Shown here piece after piece: positions 1 to 8,613 of a DNA stretch of 64,000 nucleotides; within the stretch, counting starts at the first letter, position 1; each line of letters starts with the position of its first letter. Both the position numbers and the translations under genes were made by a program. The DNA comes from Pseudomonadota bacterium (GTDB taxonomy: Bacteria > Pseudomonadota > Alphaproteobacteria > Sphingomonadales > Sphingomonadaceae): positions 62,001-126,000 of the forward strand of contig JAEXAY010000039.1 in assembly GCA_023457895.1 (NCBI GenBank), written 5' to 3'. The notes beneath the pieces are model-generated. The model did not search any database and had not been told where the DNA came from. It saw nothing but the letters and a program-made list of their open reading frames with translations.

Positions 1-1
1 C

Positions 2-1879
2 GAGGATATCGACGCCTATCTCGCGCAGCATCAGTCGAAGTCGATGCTGCGGTTCATCACCTGCGGCTCGGTCGATGACGGCAAGTCGACGCTGATCGGG
101 CGGCTGCTTTATGATGCGAAGATGATCTTCGAGGACCAGCTCGCCGCGCTCGAAGCCGACAGCAAACGCGTCGGCACGCAAGGCCAGGAGATCGACTTCG
201 CCCTCCTCGTCGATGGCCTCGCCGCCGAGCGCGAGCAGGGCATCACCATCGACGTCGCCTATCGCTTCTTCACCACCGAAAAGCGCAAGTTCATCGTCGC
301 CGACACGCCGGGGCATGAGCAATACACGCGCAACATGGTGACCGGCGCCTCGACCGCCGATCTTGCCGTGATCCTCATCGATGCGAGGAAGGGCGTGCTC
401 ACCCAGACGCGCCGGCACAGCTACCTCGCCCATCTCATCGGCGTGCGGCACATCGTGCTGGCGATCAACAAGATGGACCTCGTCGATTACAGCCAGGATA
501 TTTTCGACACGATCGTCGGCGAGTATCGCGACTTCGCCAACAGCATCGGCATCGAGCGGTTCACCGCCATGCCGATCTCGGGGTTCAGGGGCGACAATAT
601 CACCACGCGCTCGGCGAACACGCCCTGGTATGACGGCCAGGCGCTGATGGAGCATCTGGAAAGCGTCGAGGTCGATGCGACCGCCGACCAGGCCAAGGAC
701 TTCCGCATAGCGGTCCAGTGGGTCAACCGCCCCAATCTCGACTTCCGCGGCTTTTCCGGCCAGATCGCGAGCGGACGCATCCACCCGGGCGACGCGGTGC
801 GGGTGGTGCCGTCGGGCAAGACCTCGACCGTTGCCCGCATCGTCACGCTCGACGGTGATCTGGAGGTCGCAAGCGCGGGCCAGTCGGTGACCTTGTGCCT
901 CGCCGACGAGATCGATTGCTCGCGCGGCGATGTGATCGCTGCCGCCGACCGACCGCCCGAGGTCGCCGACCAGTTCGAGGCGACGATCGTGTGGATGGAT
1001 GACGAGCCGATGCATGTCGGGCGCGGCTACTGGATGAAGATCGGCACGCAGCTGGTCTCGGTCAAGGTCCATGCACCCAAATATGAGATCAACGTCAACA
1101 CGATGGAGCATCTGGCGGCCAAGACGCTGGACCTCAACGCGATCGGCGTCGCCGAGATCGTCACCGACAGGAATATCGTGTTCGAGCCCTATGCGCCCGA
1201 AGGCCGGAGCCCCAACCGCGTGCTCGGCGGGTTCATCCTGATCGACAAGATCACCAACCGCACGGTCGCCGCCGGGATGCTGCACTTCAGCTTGCGGCGC
1301 GCGCAGAATGTCCATTGGCAGGCGCTCGACATCGCCCGCGAGGCGCATGCGAACCTCAAGAACCAGAAGCCTGCGGTGCTGTGGTTCACGGGGCTTTCGG
1401 GCTCGGGCAAGTCGACCATCGCCAACATGGTCGAAAAGAAGCTGCACCGGATGAACCGTCACACCTTCCTGCTCGATGGCGACAATGTGCGCCACGGGCT
1501 TAACAAGGATCTGGGGTTCACCGAAGCCGACCGGATCGAGAATATCCGCCGCGTCGGCGAGGTCGCGAAGCTGATGGCCGATGCCGGGCTCATCGTCATC
1601 ACCGCGTTCATCTCGCCGTTCCGGGCCGAACGCGAGATGGTGCGCGCGATGCTGCCCGACGGCGAGTTCATCGAGGTGCATATCGATACGCCGCTGAGCG
1701 TGGCCGAGGCGCGCGACGTCAAGGGCCTCTATGCCAAGGCGCGGGCCGGCGAGCTCAAGAATTTTACCGGCATCGACAGCCCCTATGAGGCACCGGACAA
1801 TCCCGAGATCCGCATCGATACGCAGGCGATGACGATCGAGCAGGCAGCGGACCTGATCGTCGAAAGGTTGCTGGGGTGA
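2..1879 (+). CDS. cysNC: Bifunctional sulfate adenylyltransferase subunit 1 / APS kinase, 5' end outside window
   Basis: This fused enzyme makes activated sulfate. The CysN GTPase works with CysD to form APS, and the CysC domain phosphorylates APS to PAPS. The frame is open from base 2 and reads through the first internal ATG at 44, so the true start lies left of the window. Seen: the GTPase P-loop GSVDDGKS (about 65-88), the G3 motif DTPGHEQY, the G4 motif NKMD, a beta-barrel region, and then a second P-loop GLSGSGKS at about 1391 that starts the APS kinase domain. CysN-CysC fusions are well known in proteobacteria, and a cysD gene is expected just upstream. The next gene, cysQ, handles the by-product of PAPS use. 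Confidence is high. Confidence 0.96.
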   Translation, partial: EDIDAYLAQHQSKSMLRFITCGSVDDGKSTLIGRLLYDAKMIFEDQLAALEADSKRVGTQGQEIDFALLVDGLAAEREQGITIDVAYRFFTTEKRKFIVADTPGHEQYTRNMVTGASTADLAVILIDARKGVLTQTRRHSYLAHLIGVRHIVLAINKMDLVDYSQDIFDTIVGEYRDFANSIGIERFTAMPISGFRGDNITTRSANTPWYDGQALMEHLESVEVDATADQAKDFRIAVQWVNRPNLDFRGFSGQIASGRIHPGDAVRVVPSGKTSTVARIVTLDGDLEVASAGQSVTLCLADEIDCSRGDVIAAADRPPEVADQFEATIVWMDDEPMHVGRGYWMKIGTQLVSVKVHAPKYEINVNTMEHLAAKTLDLNAIGVAEIVTDRNIVFEPYAPEGRSPNRVLGGFILIDKITNRTVAAGMLHFSLRRAQNVHWQALDIAREAHANLKNQKPAVLWFTGLSGSGKSTIANMVEKKLHRMNRHTFLLDGDNVRHGLNKDLGFTEADRIENIRRVGEVAKLMADAGLIVITAFISPFRAEREMVRAMLPDGEFIEVHIDTPLSVAEARDVKGLYAKARAGELKNFTGIDSPYEAPDNPEIRIDTQAMTIEQAADLIVERLLG

Positions 1880-1901
1880 GGCTGCCGCCCACCCCCTTGC
1901 C

Positions 1902-1989
1902 CGTCATTGCGAGAAGCGTAGCGACGAAGCAATCCAGGGCGGTTTGCGCAACGCTGGATTGCCGCGCGGCTTCGCCGCTCGCAATGACG
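1902..1989. repeat. Class A palindromic repeat (CGTCATTGCGAG family)
   Basis: This 88-bp element has CGTCATTGCGAG at one end and its complement CTCGCAATGACG at the other. Inner arms GCAATCCAG and CTGGATTGC lie between them. It fills the gap between cysNC and cysQ. Similar copies are at 4327, 11068, 15284 and 16467, with a half copy at 37965. It is a REP-like dispersed element with no coding content. Confidence 0.9.
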
Positions 1990-2014
1990 GTGAGTGACAG
2001 GAAGGCTTAGCGAG

Positions 2015-2773
2015 ATGACCGATACCATTTCCGCACCCCTGACCGATGGCGATCTTGCCGCCCACCTCGCCACGGTCGCGGGCAAACTCCTGCTCGAGGT
2101 TCGCGCCAGCGGGCTGCTCTCCCTGAAGGCGCTCGGCAAGGCGGGCGACCAGACAGCCAACCCGTTCCTCGTTCATGCGCTCAAGGAACAGCGGCCCGGT
2201 GACGGCCTGCTCTCCGAGGAGAGCAAGGATACGCCCGAACGGCTGACAAAATCGCGCGTGTGGATCATCGATCCGGTCGATGGCACCCGCGAATATGGCG
2301 AGGCGCGTACCGACTGGGCGGTCCATGTCGGGCTCGCCATCGATGGCGAACCGGTGCTGGGCGCCGTTGCCCTACCCGGGCTCGGGCTCGTGCTGCGCTC
2401 GGACCAGCCGCAGCCGCTGCCCGCCCAAGCCGCCATCCCGCGCATGCTGGTGAGCCGCACCCGCCCGGCGGCCGAAGCGGTCGCGGTCGCCGAGGCCCTC
2501 GGCGCCGAGCTGGTCGCGATGGGCTCGGCCGGCGCCAAGGCGATGGCGGTGGTGCGCGGCGAGGCCGAAATCTACCTCCACACCGGCGGCCAATATGAAT
2601 GGGACAGCTGCGCCCCCGCAGCGGTCGCCAAAGCCCACGGCCTCCACATCAGCCGCGCCGACGGCACCCCGCTCGTCTACAACCAGCCAGACACCTACAT
2701 GCCCGACCTCCTCATCTGCCGGCAGGAATATGCGGAACGGGTCCTCGCGCTGGTCAAGGCTATGAACGATTAA
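2015..2773 (+). CDS. cysQ: 3'(2'),5'-bisphosphate nucleotidase CysQ
   Basis: CysQ removes the 3' phosphate from PAP (and PAPS), the by-product of sulfate assimilation. The 252-residue product has the inositol-monophosphatase-fold metal motifs: an EES motif near residue 68, DPVDGT near residue 88, and a late WDSCA motif. I chose the ATG at 2015 because AGGAAGG sits about 8 bases upstream. A GTG at 1994 is also in frame but would place the start at the edge of a repeat. The gene follows cysNC, which fits one sulfur-activation unit. Its last 4 bases overlap the end of the convergent fadD3-like gene. Confidence 0.92.
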   Translation: MTDTISAPLTDGDLAAHLATVAGKLLLEVRASGLLSLKALGKAGDQTANPFLVHALKEQRPGDGLLSEESKDTPERLTKSRVWIIDPVDGTREYGEARTDWAVHVGLAIDGEPVLGAVALPGLGLVLRSDQPQPLPAQAAIPRMLVSRTRPAAEAVAVAEALGAELVAMGSAGAKAMAVVRGEAEIYLHTGGQYEWDSCAPAAVAKAHGLHISRADGTPLVYNQPDTYMPDLLICRQEYAERVLALVKAMND

Positions 2774-4302
2774 CGCAGTTCGGTCTTCATCACCTTGCCC
2801 GAGGCGTTGCGCGGCAGGTCATCGACAAACTGAAAGCTGCGCGGCACCTTGTAATTGGCCATATTGTCGCGCGCCCATTGGGTGAGCTCTTCCGCCGTCG
2901 CACGGGTTCCGGGACGCAGCACGACAAACGCCTTGCCGACCTCGCCCATGCGCTCGTCGGGCGTGCCGACCACCGCGACCATCGCGATCGCCGGATGTGC
3001 GCTCAGCAGCTTTTCGACCTCGGCCGGATAGACGTTGAATCCGCCCGAAATATAAAGATCCTTTTTGCGGTCGGTGATGCGGACATAGCCATTTTCGTCC
3101 ATCGTGCCGACGTCGCCGGTGTGAAGCCACCCCTCGCTGTCGATGGCTTCGGCGGTGGCCTTGGGATCGTCGAGATAGCCGAGCATCACGCCCTGTCCCC
3201 GCACCCAGATTTCGCCGGTTTCGCCGCGCGGCAATTCCTTGCCGTCCTCGCTCGCGATGATGACCTCATTGCCGGGGATCGCCGCGCCGCAGGTCTGGGC
3301 GATGGTTTCGGCCGGATCGCCCGGCCGGCAGGAGGTGATATTGACGCATTCGGTCATGCCATAGGCGGTGATGATGTCCCGGATGCCAAGCTCGTCGCGG
3401 ATGCGCTCGACCAGCACCGGCGGCACGGTCGCCGCTCCCGTCGTGCCGCCGCGCAGCGAACCGGTGTCGAACGGCTGCTTGTCCTTTTCGGCGAGCAGCA
3501 TCTGGAAGATGGTCGGCGGGCCGGGAAGAAAGCTGATCTTTTCATGCTCGATCAGGCGGATCGCCTCGGCGACATCGAATTGCGCCATCGGCACGGCCAC
3601 CGCACCGGTCAGCAGACAGGCGACCCAGCCGACCTTGGTGCCAAAACTGTGAAAGAAGGGATTGGCGAGAAGATAAGGCTCGCCAAAGCTGAGGCCGGTA
3701 TTGTGGCACCACACCGCGCATTGCGGGAGGACGCGGCCATGCGTCATGAGGACGCCCTTGGGCGCGCCGGTGGTGCCGCTGGTGAACAATATATCGGATA
3801 TGGTATCGGCCGTGACTGCGGCGAGCGCGGCATCGACCGCCGGGTCGTTCGCGCCCTGCCCGCTTGAGAGGAAGTCAGCGAAGCCGTCATCGAGCATCAC
3901 GGTTTCCCCGAGCGCGGGGAGGTCTTCGCCGGCGATCAGCGCGCGATAATCCTGCCCGAGAAAGCCCGCAACGGTGAACAGCAGCTTTGCGTCGGTGCGG
4001 CGCAAGATGTCGCCCGCCTCGCGTCCCTTGAGCCGCGTGTTGAGCGTCACCACGGCAATGCCGCAACTCATCGCGCCCAATGCGGCAACAATCCATTCGC
4101 GGCTGTTGGGCGCCCAGATCGCGATCCGATCGCCCGCCTTGAGCCCGCGCGCCAGCAACGCCGAAGCAGCGACGCGTCCATGCCGCCACAATTCGGCGAA
4201 GCTCCAGCTTTCGCCGCTCTCGATCACCGCCGGTGCGTCAGGCCAGGCGCGCGCGGCGGCCTCGGCGGCATGGGGGATTGTCAGCGGCAACGGATCAAGC
4301 AT
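2770..4302 (-). CDS. fadD3: Acyl-CoA synthetase, FadD3-like (HIP-CoA ligase)
   Basis: This 510-residue AMP-forming ligase (ANL family) has the phosphate-binding motif TSGTTGAPKG near residue 175, an adenylate motif containing YGMTE, the hinge motif TGDVG, and the catalytic lysine region NASGK at the C-terminus. In steroid-degrading actinobacteria, FadD3 activates HIP, the bicyclic rings C/D remnant, to its CoA thioester. I infer that role here from the genes that share its run: ipdA, ipdB, ipdC, ipdF, echA20 and fadA6 homologues. It is the last gene of the 19-gene minus-strand run and overlaps the convergent cysQ by 4 bp. The exact acyl substrate cannot be proved from sequence. Confidence 0.8.
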   Translation of the reverse strand: MLDPLPLTIPHAAEAAARAWPDAPAVIESGESWSFAELWRHGRVAASALLARGLKAGDRIAIWAPNSREWIVAALGAMSCGIAVVTLNTRLKGREAGDILRRTDAKLLFTVAGFLGQDYRALIAGEDLPALGETVMLDDGFADFLSSGQGANDPAVDAALAAVTADTISDILFTSGTTGAPKGVLMTHGRVLPQCAVWCHNTGLSFGEPYLLANPFFHSFGTKVGWVACLLTGAVAVPMAQFDVAEAIRLIEHEKISFLPGPPTIFQMLLAEKDKQPFDTGSLRGGTTGAATVPPVLVERIRDELGIRDIITAYGMTECVNITSCRPGDPAETIAQTCGAAIPGNEVIIASEDGKELPRGETGEIWVRGQGVMLGYLDDPKATAEAIDSEGWLHTGDVGTMDENGYVRITDRKKDLYISGGFNVYPAEVEKLLSAHPAIAMVAVVGTPDERMGEVGKAFVVLRPGTRATAEELTQWARDNMANYKVPRSFQFVDDLPRNASGKVMKTELR

Positions 4303-4326
4303 TTAACGACAGGTCCTTCTCAAATC

Positions 4327-4431
4327 CGTCATTGCGAGCGCAGCGAGCCAAAGACGACCGCAGGTCAACCGACCCAGAGTCGCACGCGCAACGCTGGATT
4401 GCCGCGTCGGCTCCGCCTCCTCGCAATGACG
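4327..4431. repeat. Class A palindromic repeat
   Basis: This copy has CGTCATTGCGAG at the left end, CGCAATGACG at the right end and an inner CTGGATTGC arm. It is slightly longer (105 bp) than the copy at 1902 because of extra bases between the arms. It occupies the junction between the fadA6-like and fadD3-like genes, ending 12 bp from the fadA6 stop and starting 25 bp from the fadD3 start. Confidence 0.9.
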
Positions 4432-4443
4432 AAGTGTGGGCCA

Positions 4444-5646
4444 TCAGGCGACCTCGAACAGCCCGGCGGCGCCCATGCCGCCCGCAACGCACATCGAGAC
4501 GACAACATATTTGACGCCGCGGCGCTTGCCTTCGATGAGCGCATGGCCAACGAGGCGGCTGCCGGTCATGCCGAACGGATGGCCGATGGCGATGCCGCCG
4601 CCGTTGACGTTGAGCTTTTCCGGATCGATGCCAAGCTTGCGCTGGCAATAGATCGCCTGGCTGGCGAACGCCTCGTTGATCTCGAACAGGCCGATATCGT
4701 CGATCTTGAGCCCGGTGCGCTCAAGCAGCTTGGGGATCGCAAACACCGGGCCGATACCCATTTCATCGGGATCGCAGCCCGCCACCTGAAAGCCGCGATA
4801 GAGCCCCAGAATGGGGAGGCCTTCCTTCTGCGCGGTGGTCAAATCCATCACCACCTGCGCCGAGGCCCCATCCGAAAGCTGCGAGGCATTGCCGGCGGTG
4901 ATGTGCTTGCCTTCCTTGACGACAAGGCCGTCCTTGAACACCGGCTTCAGACCGGCGAGCGCTTCGGCCGTGGTATCGCCGCGCACGCCCTCGTCGCGGT
5001 CGAGCGTCACGGTTTCGCGGCCGGTTTCCTTGCCTTCCTTGTCCTTGATCGACTTTTCGACCGTGATCGGCACGATCTCGTCGGCAAACTTGCCTTCAGC
5101 CTGCCCGCGCCCCGCACGCTGCTGGCTGAGCGCTGCAAAGGCGTCCTGATCTTCGCGGCTGATGCCATACCGGTCCGCCACCACTTCGGCGGTTTCGATC
5201 ATCGCCATATAGGCATAGGGTTCGGCGGCGATTACCGCCTGCGAACGGTTGCGGAAGGTGGGCGCCATCGGTCCGACGGTGAGCGAGATGACCTCGCAGC
5301 CGCCGGTGACGGCGACATCGATCTCATCGCACATGATGCCGCGCGCGGCGAGCGCGAGCGCATTGAGGCCGGACGAGCATTTGCGGTCGAGCGTGAAACC
5401 GCTCGTGCTATTGGGCAGTTTCGAGGCATGGACGGTGAGACGGCCAAGATTGTAGCTTTGCGTGTTCCAGTGGTTGCCGACGCCGAGATAGACATCGTCG
5501 ACGCGCGCCGGATCGATCCCGGAACGGTCGAGCACGGCATTGACGACATGGCTCGTCAGCACCGGGGCCTCAGTGTCGTTGAACGCCCCGCGATAGGCTT
5601 TGCCGATGCCGGTGCGGGCGGTGGCGACGATGGCGGCTTCACGCAT
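4444..5646 (-). CDS. fadA6: Thiolase, FadA6-like acetyl-CoA C-acyltransferase
   Basis: This 400-residue thiolase cleaves a 3-ketoacyl-CoA with free CoA. The nucleophilic Cys is residue 90 in the motif DRKCSSGL. The later motifs NEAFA and GHPFGMTGSR (with the catalytic His) and a C-terminal Cys in CVAGG are all present, so the enzyme should be active. It lies directly upstream of the fadD3-like gene in a rings C/D steroid operon. In mycobacteria FadA6 is part of the KstR2 regulon and acts late in HIP breakdown. The function is well supported as a thiolase; the FadA6 assignment rests on context and general resemblance. Confidence 0.85.
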   Translation of the reverse strand: MREAAIVATARTGIGKAYRGAFNDTEAPVLTSHVVNAVLDRSGIDPARVDDVYLGVGNHWNTQSYNLGRLTVHASKLPNSTSGFTLDRKCSSGLNALALAARGIMCDEIDVAVTGGCEVISLTVGPMAPTFRNRSQAVIAAEPYAYMAMIETAEVVADRYGISREDQDAFAALSQQRAGRGQAEGKFADEIVPITVEKSIKDKEGKETGRETVTLDRDEGVRGDTTAEALAGLKPVFKDGLVVKEGKHITAGNASQLSDGASAQVVMDLTTAQKEGLPILGLYRGFQVAGCDPDEMGIGPVFAIPKLLERTGLKIDDIGLFEINEAFASQAIYCQRKLGIDPEKLNVNGGGIAIGHPFGMTGSRLVGHALIEGKRRGVKYVVVSMCVAGGMGAAGLFEVA

Positions 5647-5672
5647 ATGTACTTCTCCTCAAACCGTGCAAG

Positions 5673-6050
5673 TCACACGGGCCTTATATTGGTTTCGCCG
5701 AAATAGGCGCGCATTTCTGATATCTTTCCATCGTCGCGAACCCGGAAGGTTTCGATCACGTCAAACCGCATCGGCACGTCGTTGATCGGCACGATCACAT
5801 ACATCACATAGGCGACGAGATCGGCGCCGGTCGGACAGGTCGGCCCGACATAGGTGAGTTTCGCCCCGGTGCCGAGCGACATTTGGTAAAAATCGCGGAT
5901 CGCCTGCCTGCCCTCCTTGAGCGGCGTGCCGATGGGGTCCTCGACGATCGCATCCTCGGCGAACAGCGCGACGAGGCCATCGAGATCGTTGGCGTTGAAG
6001 CGGTCGATATAATTGTCGACGGCGGCGGTCATCTGCTCGGCGGTGGGCAT
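5673..6050 (-). CDS. ksi: Delta5-3-ketosteroid isomerase (KSI)
   Basis: The 125-residue NTF2-fold protein resembles Comamonas testosteroni KSI along its full length. Both have MTAxV near the start, NAxDLDGxVALFA near residues 19-31, VEDPxG at 36-41 and a RAxFGExNI ending. Catalytic Tyr14 and Asp38 are conserved at the same numbers. The position of Comamonas Asp99 is occupied here by Glu100, after a one-residue insertion. KSI moves the 5,6 double bond of a 3-ketosteroid into conjugation with the ketone. The ATG at 6050 is chosen because it starts exactly at the conserved N-terminus; an upstream in-frame extension is not conserved. The gene lies 1 bp after the MaoC gene stop, so the two are coupled. 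Confidence 0.88.
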   Translation of the reverse strand: MPTAEQMTAAVDNYIDRFNANDLDGLVALFAEDAIVEDPIGTPLKEGRQAIRDFYQMSLGTGAKLTYVGPTCPTGADLVAYVMYVIVPINDVPMRFDVIETFRVRDDGKISEMRAYFGETNIRPV

Positions 6051-6051
6051 G

Positions 6052-6534
6052 TCAGTTCTCCGGGAAATAGCGGCTGATGGTATCGACGACGCAGGCGGGC
6101 TTGTCGGCGGGCTGGCCGTTTTCACCTTCGATTTCGACCGTTACGCGCACGACCGACTGGATCGCGCCCTTGACCTCCTCGACCGAGACGATCTCGCCCG
6201 CCCCGCGGATGCGGCTGCCGACCTTGACGGGGCTGAGGAAGCGCAACTTGTCGGCGCCCACATTGACCGCATGGGCAAAGCCGCGCACCTCGATGAGCTG
6301 CGGCAAGAAATGATTGACGAGGCTCATCGTCAGATAGCCGTGAACGATCGTGCCGCCGAACGGGCCTTGCCTGGCGCGCTCGACATCGACATGAATCCAC
6401 TGGTGGTCGAGCGTCACATCGGCAAAACCGTCAACGCGCGCCTGATCGACGAGAAACCATTCGGTAGGGCCGAGTTTGGTTCCCTCCTGACCGATCAGGT
6501 CCTGCGGTTTGGCATAGAGTCTGGTAGTGGTCAC
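6052..6534 (-). CDS. MaoC-family (R)-enoyl-CoA hydratase
   Basis: This 160-residue single hot-dog-fold protein would add water to a trans-2-enoyl-CoA. The hydratase-2 motif is visible: FADVTLDHQWIH with Asp43 and His48 in the D-x4-H arrangement, followed by GGTIVHGYL. It is followed within 1 bp by the KSI gene, and a repeat region separates it from the ipdF-like SDR upstream. In this operon it could serve beta-oxidation of the propionate arm left on rings C/D, or of a sterol side chain. The substrate is inference. Confidence 0.83.
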   Translation of the reverse strand: MTTTRLYAKPQDLIGQEGTKLGPTEWFLVDQARVDGFADVTLDHQWIHVDVERARQGPFGGTIVHGYLTMSLVNHFLPQLIEVRGFAHAVNVGADKLRFLSPVKVGSRIRGAGEIVSVEEVKGAIQSVVRVTVEIEGENGQPADKPACVVDTISRYFPEN

Positions 6535-6539
6535 TTTCT

Positions 6540-6632
6540 CCCCTCCCGCTTGCGGGAGGGGCCGGGGGTGGGTTTGTTATTACCCAACCCATGTCCGGAC
6601 CCACCCCTAACCCCTCCCGCAAGCGGGAGGGG
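6540..6632. repeat. Palindromic repeat pair, class B (CCCCTCCCGC hairpins)
   Basis: Two perfect hairpins face each other. CCCCTCCCGC-TT-GCGGGAGGGG is at 6540-6561, and a second copy with an AA loop is at 6611-6632. The sequence between them is also roughly complementary (gggggtggg against cccacccc). There is no T-run, so it is not a typical terminator. It fills the gap between the ipdF-like and MaoC genes. Confidence 0.88.
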
Positions 6633-6652
6633 AATTATGATGCGCAAAGCGA

Positions 6653-7435
6653 TCACGCCCGCTGGCTCGAGACCGAGACGATTTCGCCGGTCATATAGCT
6701 TGACAGGTCCGAGGCGAGAAAGATCATCACATTGGCGACCTCCCACACTTCCGCCGGGCGGCCGAAGGCTTCCTGCGCGGACAATTTGGTAAGCAGTTCA
6801 TCGGTCGTCACCTTGGCGAGAAAGGCGTGCATGGCAATCGACGGGGCGACCGCATTGATCCGCACGCCATGTTCGGCTGCCTCGACGGCCGAACAGCGGG
6901 TGAAGGCCATCACGCCGGCCTTGGCCGCGGCATAATGGGCCTGACCTTTCTGCGCCCGCCAGCCGAGCACCGAAGCGTTGTTGACGATGGCGCCGCTTTT
7001 CCGCTCCTGCATGTGCGGGAGAAACGCGCGGGTCATGCGAAAAACGCTGTTCAACGTCACGTCGAGCACGCGGAACCATTGCTCGTCGGTCATGTCGACC
7101 ACATCGACCTCGCCGCCCAGCCCCGCATTGTTGATGAGAACATCGACCGCCCCGAGTTCACGCACCGCCGCGTCGCGCAGCGCGTCAACCTGTTCCTGGC
7201 TGGTCACGTCGCAGACAAAGGTCGCCGGGCGCGTGCCGGTTTCTTCGGCGATGCGGTCGGCCGCTTCGCCAAGACGGCGCTCGTGAAAGTCGCTGATGAG
7301 AACGGTTGCGCCCTCCTCAGCGGCCCGCTTGGCAGCAGCGAAGCCGATGCCGGTGCCGGCGGCGGCAGTGACAACCACGGTTTTACCCTTGAGCAGGCCG
7401 GTGGCGGCGGGATAGGCGGGGGGCGGAATAGCCAT
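6653..7435 (-). CDS. ipdF: SDR dehydrogenase, IpdF-like
   Basis: This 260-residue classical short-chain dehydrogenase has an N-terminal nucleotide loop AAAGTGIG (an unusual variant of TGxxxGIG), NNAG near residue 108, and the catalytic Ser-Tyr-Lys set (NNAS, then YAAAK 13 residues later). IpdF of the mycobacterial HIP pathway has, as I recall it, the same AAAGTGIG loop and an NNASVLGWRAQ stretch, which are also found here. IpdF oxidises a hydroxyl on ring C of the HIP-CoA derivative before ring opening. Its start overlaps the stop of the upstream acyl-CoA dehydrogenase in a TGATG junction, so the two are translationally coupled. Confidence 0.78.
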   Translation of the reverse strand: MAIPPPAYPAATGLLKGKTVVVTAAAGTGIGFAAAKRAAEEGATVLISDFHERRLGEAADRIAEETGTRPATFVCDVTSQEQVDALRDAAVRELGAVDVLINNAGLGGEVDVVDMTDEQWFRVLDVTLNSVFRMTRAFLPHMQERKSGAIVNNASVLGWRAQKGQAHYAAAKAGVMAFTRCSAVEAAEHGVRINAVAPSIAMHAFLAKVTTDELLTKLSAQEAFGRPAEVWEVANVMIFLASDLSSYMTGEIVSVSSQRA

Positions 7436-8613
7436 CAGACATCACCTCTTGGTTCGCGCGGCAGGCCGAGCGCGCGCTCGGCGATGATGTTGCGCTGGAT
7501 CTGGTTGGTGCCGCCGTAGATCGTGTCGGCACGCGAATAGAGGAACAGGTTGGGCAGCATGTCCCATTCATAGCTCTCGTGCGGCGATACTTCGCCCGCC
7601 TGCCCGAGGACGTCCATGGCGAGTTCGCCAAGGTTGCGGCGCCAGGTCGCCCACTGGATCTTGTAGGTGAGCGTGGCGCCATCAGGACGGGTGGGGTCGG
7701 TATGGCTGAGCATGCGTAGCGCCGAATAGCGCATCAGGCGGAGGCCGATCTCGGCCTTGGCAATACGCTGGCGGATGAGCGGATCGTTCGCTCCGCCATT
7801 GGCCCTGGCCGCCGCGATGATCGCATCCATCTCGTTGCGGAACGCCATTTGCTGCGCCAGCGTCGACACGCCGCGTTCGAAGGCGAGCAGGCCCATCGCG
7901 ACCTTCCAGCCTTCGCCGGGCGCCCCGATGATGTTATCGACCGGCGTGCGCGCATCATCGAAGAAGGTTTCGTTGAACTCCGCATCGCCATTGATCTGCT
8001 CGATCGGCCGGACCTCGATGCCGGGCTGGTCCAGGTCCATCATCAGGAAGGTCAGGCCCTTCGGCCCTTTCGATCCTTCCTCGCTCCGCGCGATGACGAA
8101 AATCCAGTCGGAAATATGCGCAAGGCTGGTCCAGATCTTCTGGCCGTTGACCACCCAGTCGCCGCCATCGATCCGCGCCTTGGTGCGCACCGCGGCAAGG
8201 TCCGATCCGGCATTGGGTTCGGAAAATCCCTGACACCAGATGGTCTTGCCCGAAGCAATGCCGGGGAGAAACTTGGCCTTCTGCTCGTCGCTGCCAAAGG
8301 CGAGGATGGTCGGCCCGGCCAGTTCGACGCCGATATGGTTGACCCGGCCCGGCACGCCCGCGCGCGCATATTCCTCGGCAAAGATGACCTGCTGGGCAAG
8401 GCTTGCATCCCGCCCGCCCCATTGTTCGGGCCAGCCGATCACCGACCAGCGGTGCTCGGCAAGATGCTGTTCCCATTCCTTGCGCCGCTCGGGCGCCTCG
8501 GTGAGCTTGGTGATGCCCTTGATGTCCTTGAATGGCCCAGACATCTGCTCGGCCAGCCAGTCGGCGGTCTCGGCGCGGAAGGCTTCGTCGGCGGGAGAGA
8601 AACCAAGTTTCAT
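7435..8613 (-). CDS. Acyl-CoA dehydrogenase, alpha-type subunit 1
   Basis: This 392-residue FAD-dependent dehydrogenase forms an alpha,beta double bond in an acyl-CoA. The FAD/substrate loop CQGFSEPNAGSDLA and the C-terminal IYGGTNQIQRNIIAE are clear. The usual catalytic Glu of the EGT motif is Gly here. A Glu in LLAFERG, about residue 245, sits where isovaleryl-CoA dehydrogenase has its base. It overlaps the next dehydrogenase gene by 4 bp (ATGA). Such adjacent pairs form alpha2beta2 enzymes in steroid catabolism (FadE26-27, FadE28-29, FadE32-33), and this subunit is the likely catalytic partner. The substrate is not known. Confidence 0.85.
   Translation of the reverse strand: MKLGFSPADEAFRAETADWLAEQMSGPFKDIKGITKLTEAPERRKEWEQHLAEHRWSVIGWPEQWGGRDASLAQQVIFAEEYARAGVPGRVNHIGVELAGPTILAFGSDEQKAKFLPGIASGKTIWCQGFSEPNAGSDLAAVRTKARIDGGDWVVNGQKIWTSLAHISDWIFVIARSEEGSKGPKGLTFLMMDLDQPGIEVRPIEQINGDAEFNETFFDDARTPVDNIIGAPGEGWKVAMGLLAFERGVSTLAQQMAFRNEMDAIIAAARANGGANDPLIRQRIAKAEIGLRLMRYSALRMLSHTDPTRPDGATLTYKIQWATWRRNLGELAMDVLGQAGEVSPHESYEWDMLPNLFLYSRADTIYGGTNQIQRNIIAERALGLPREPRGDV

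Noticed and set aside
2599..5706. Plus-strand frames of 400-500 codons opposite the fadD3-like and fadA6-like genes
   Set aside because: The opposite strand encodes complete enzymes with all catalytic motifs there. These frames have no ribosome site and no family match.
6540..6632. Terminator between ipdF and the MaoC gene
   Set aside because: The GC-rich hairpins have no T-run on either strand, and both flanking genes are in one run. It is better explained as a dispersed repeat.
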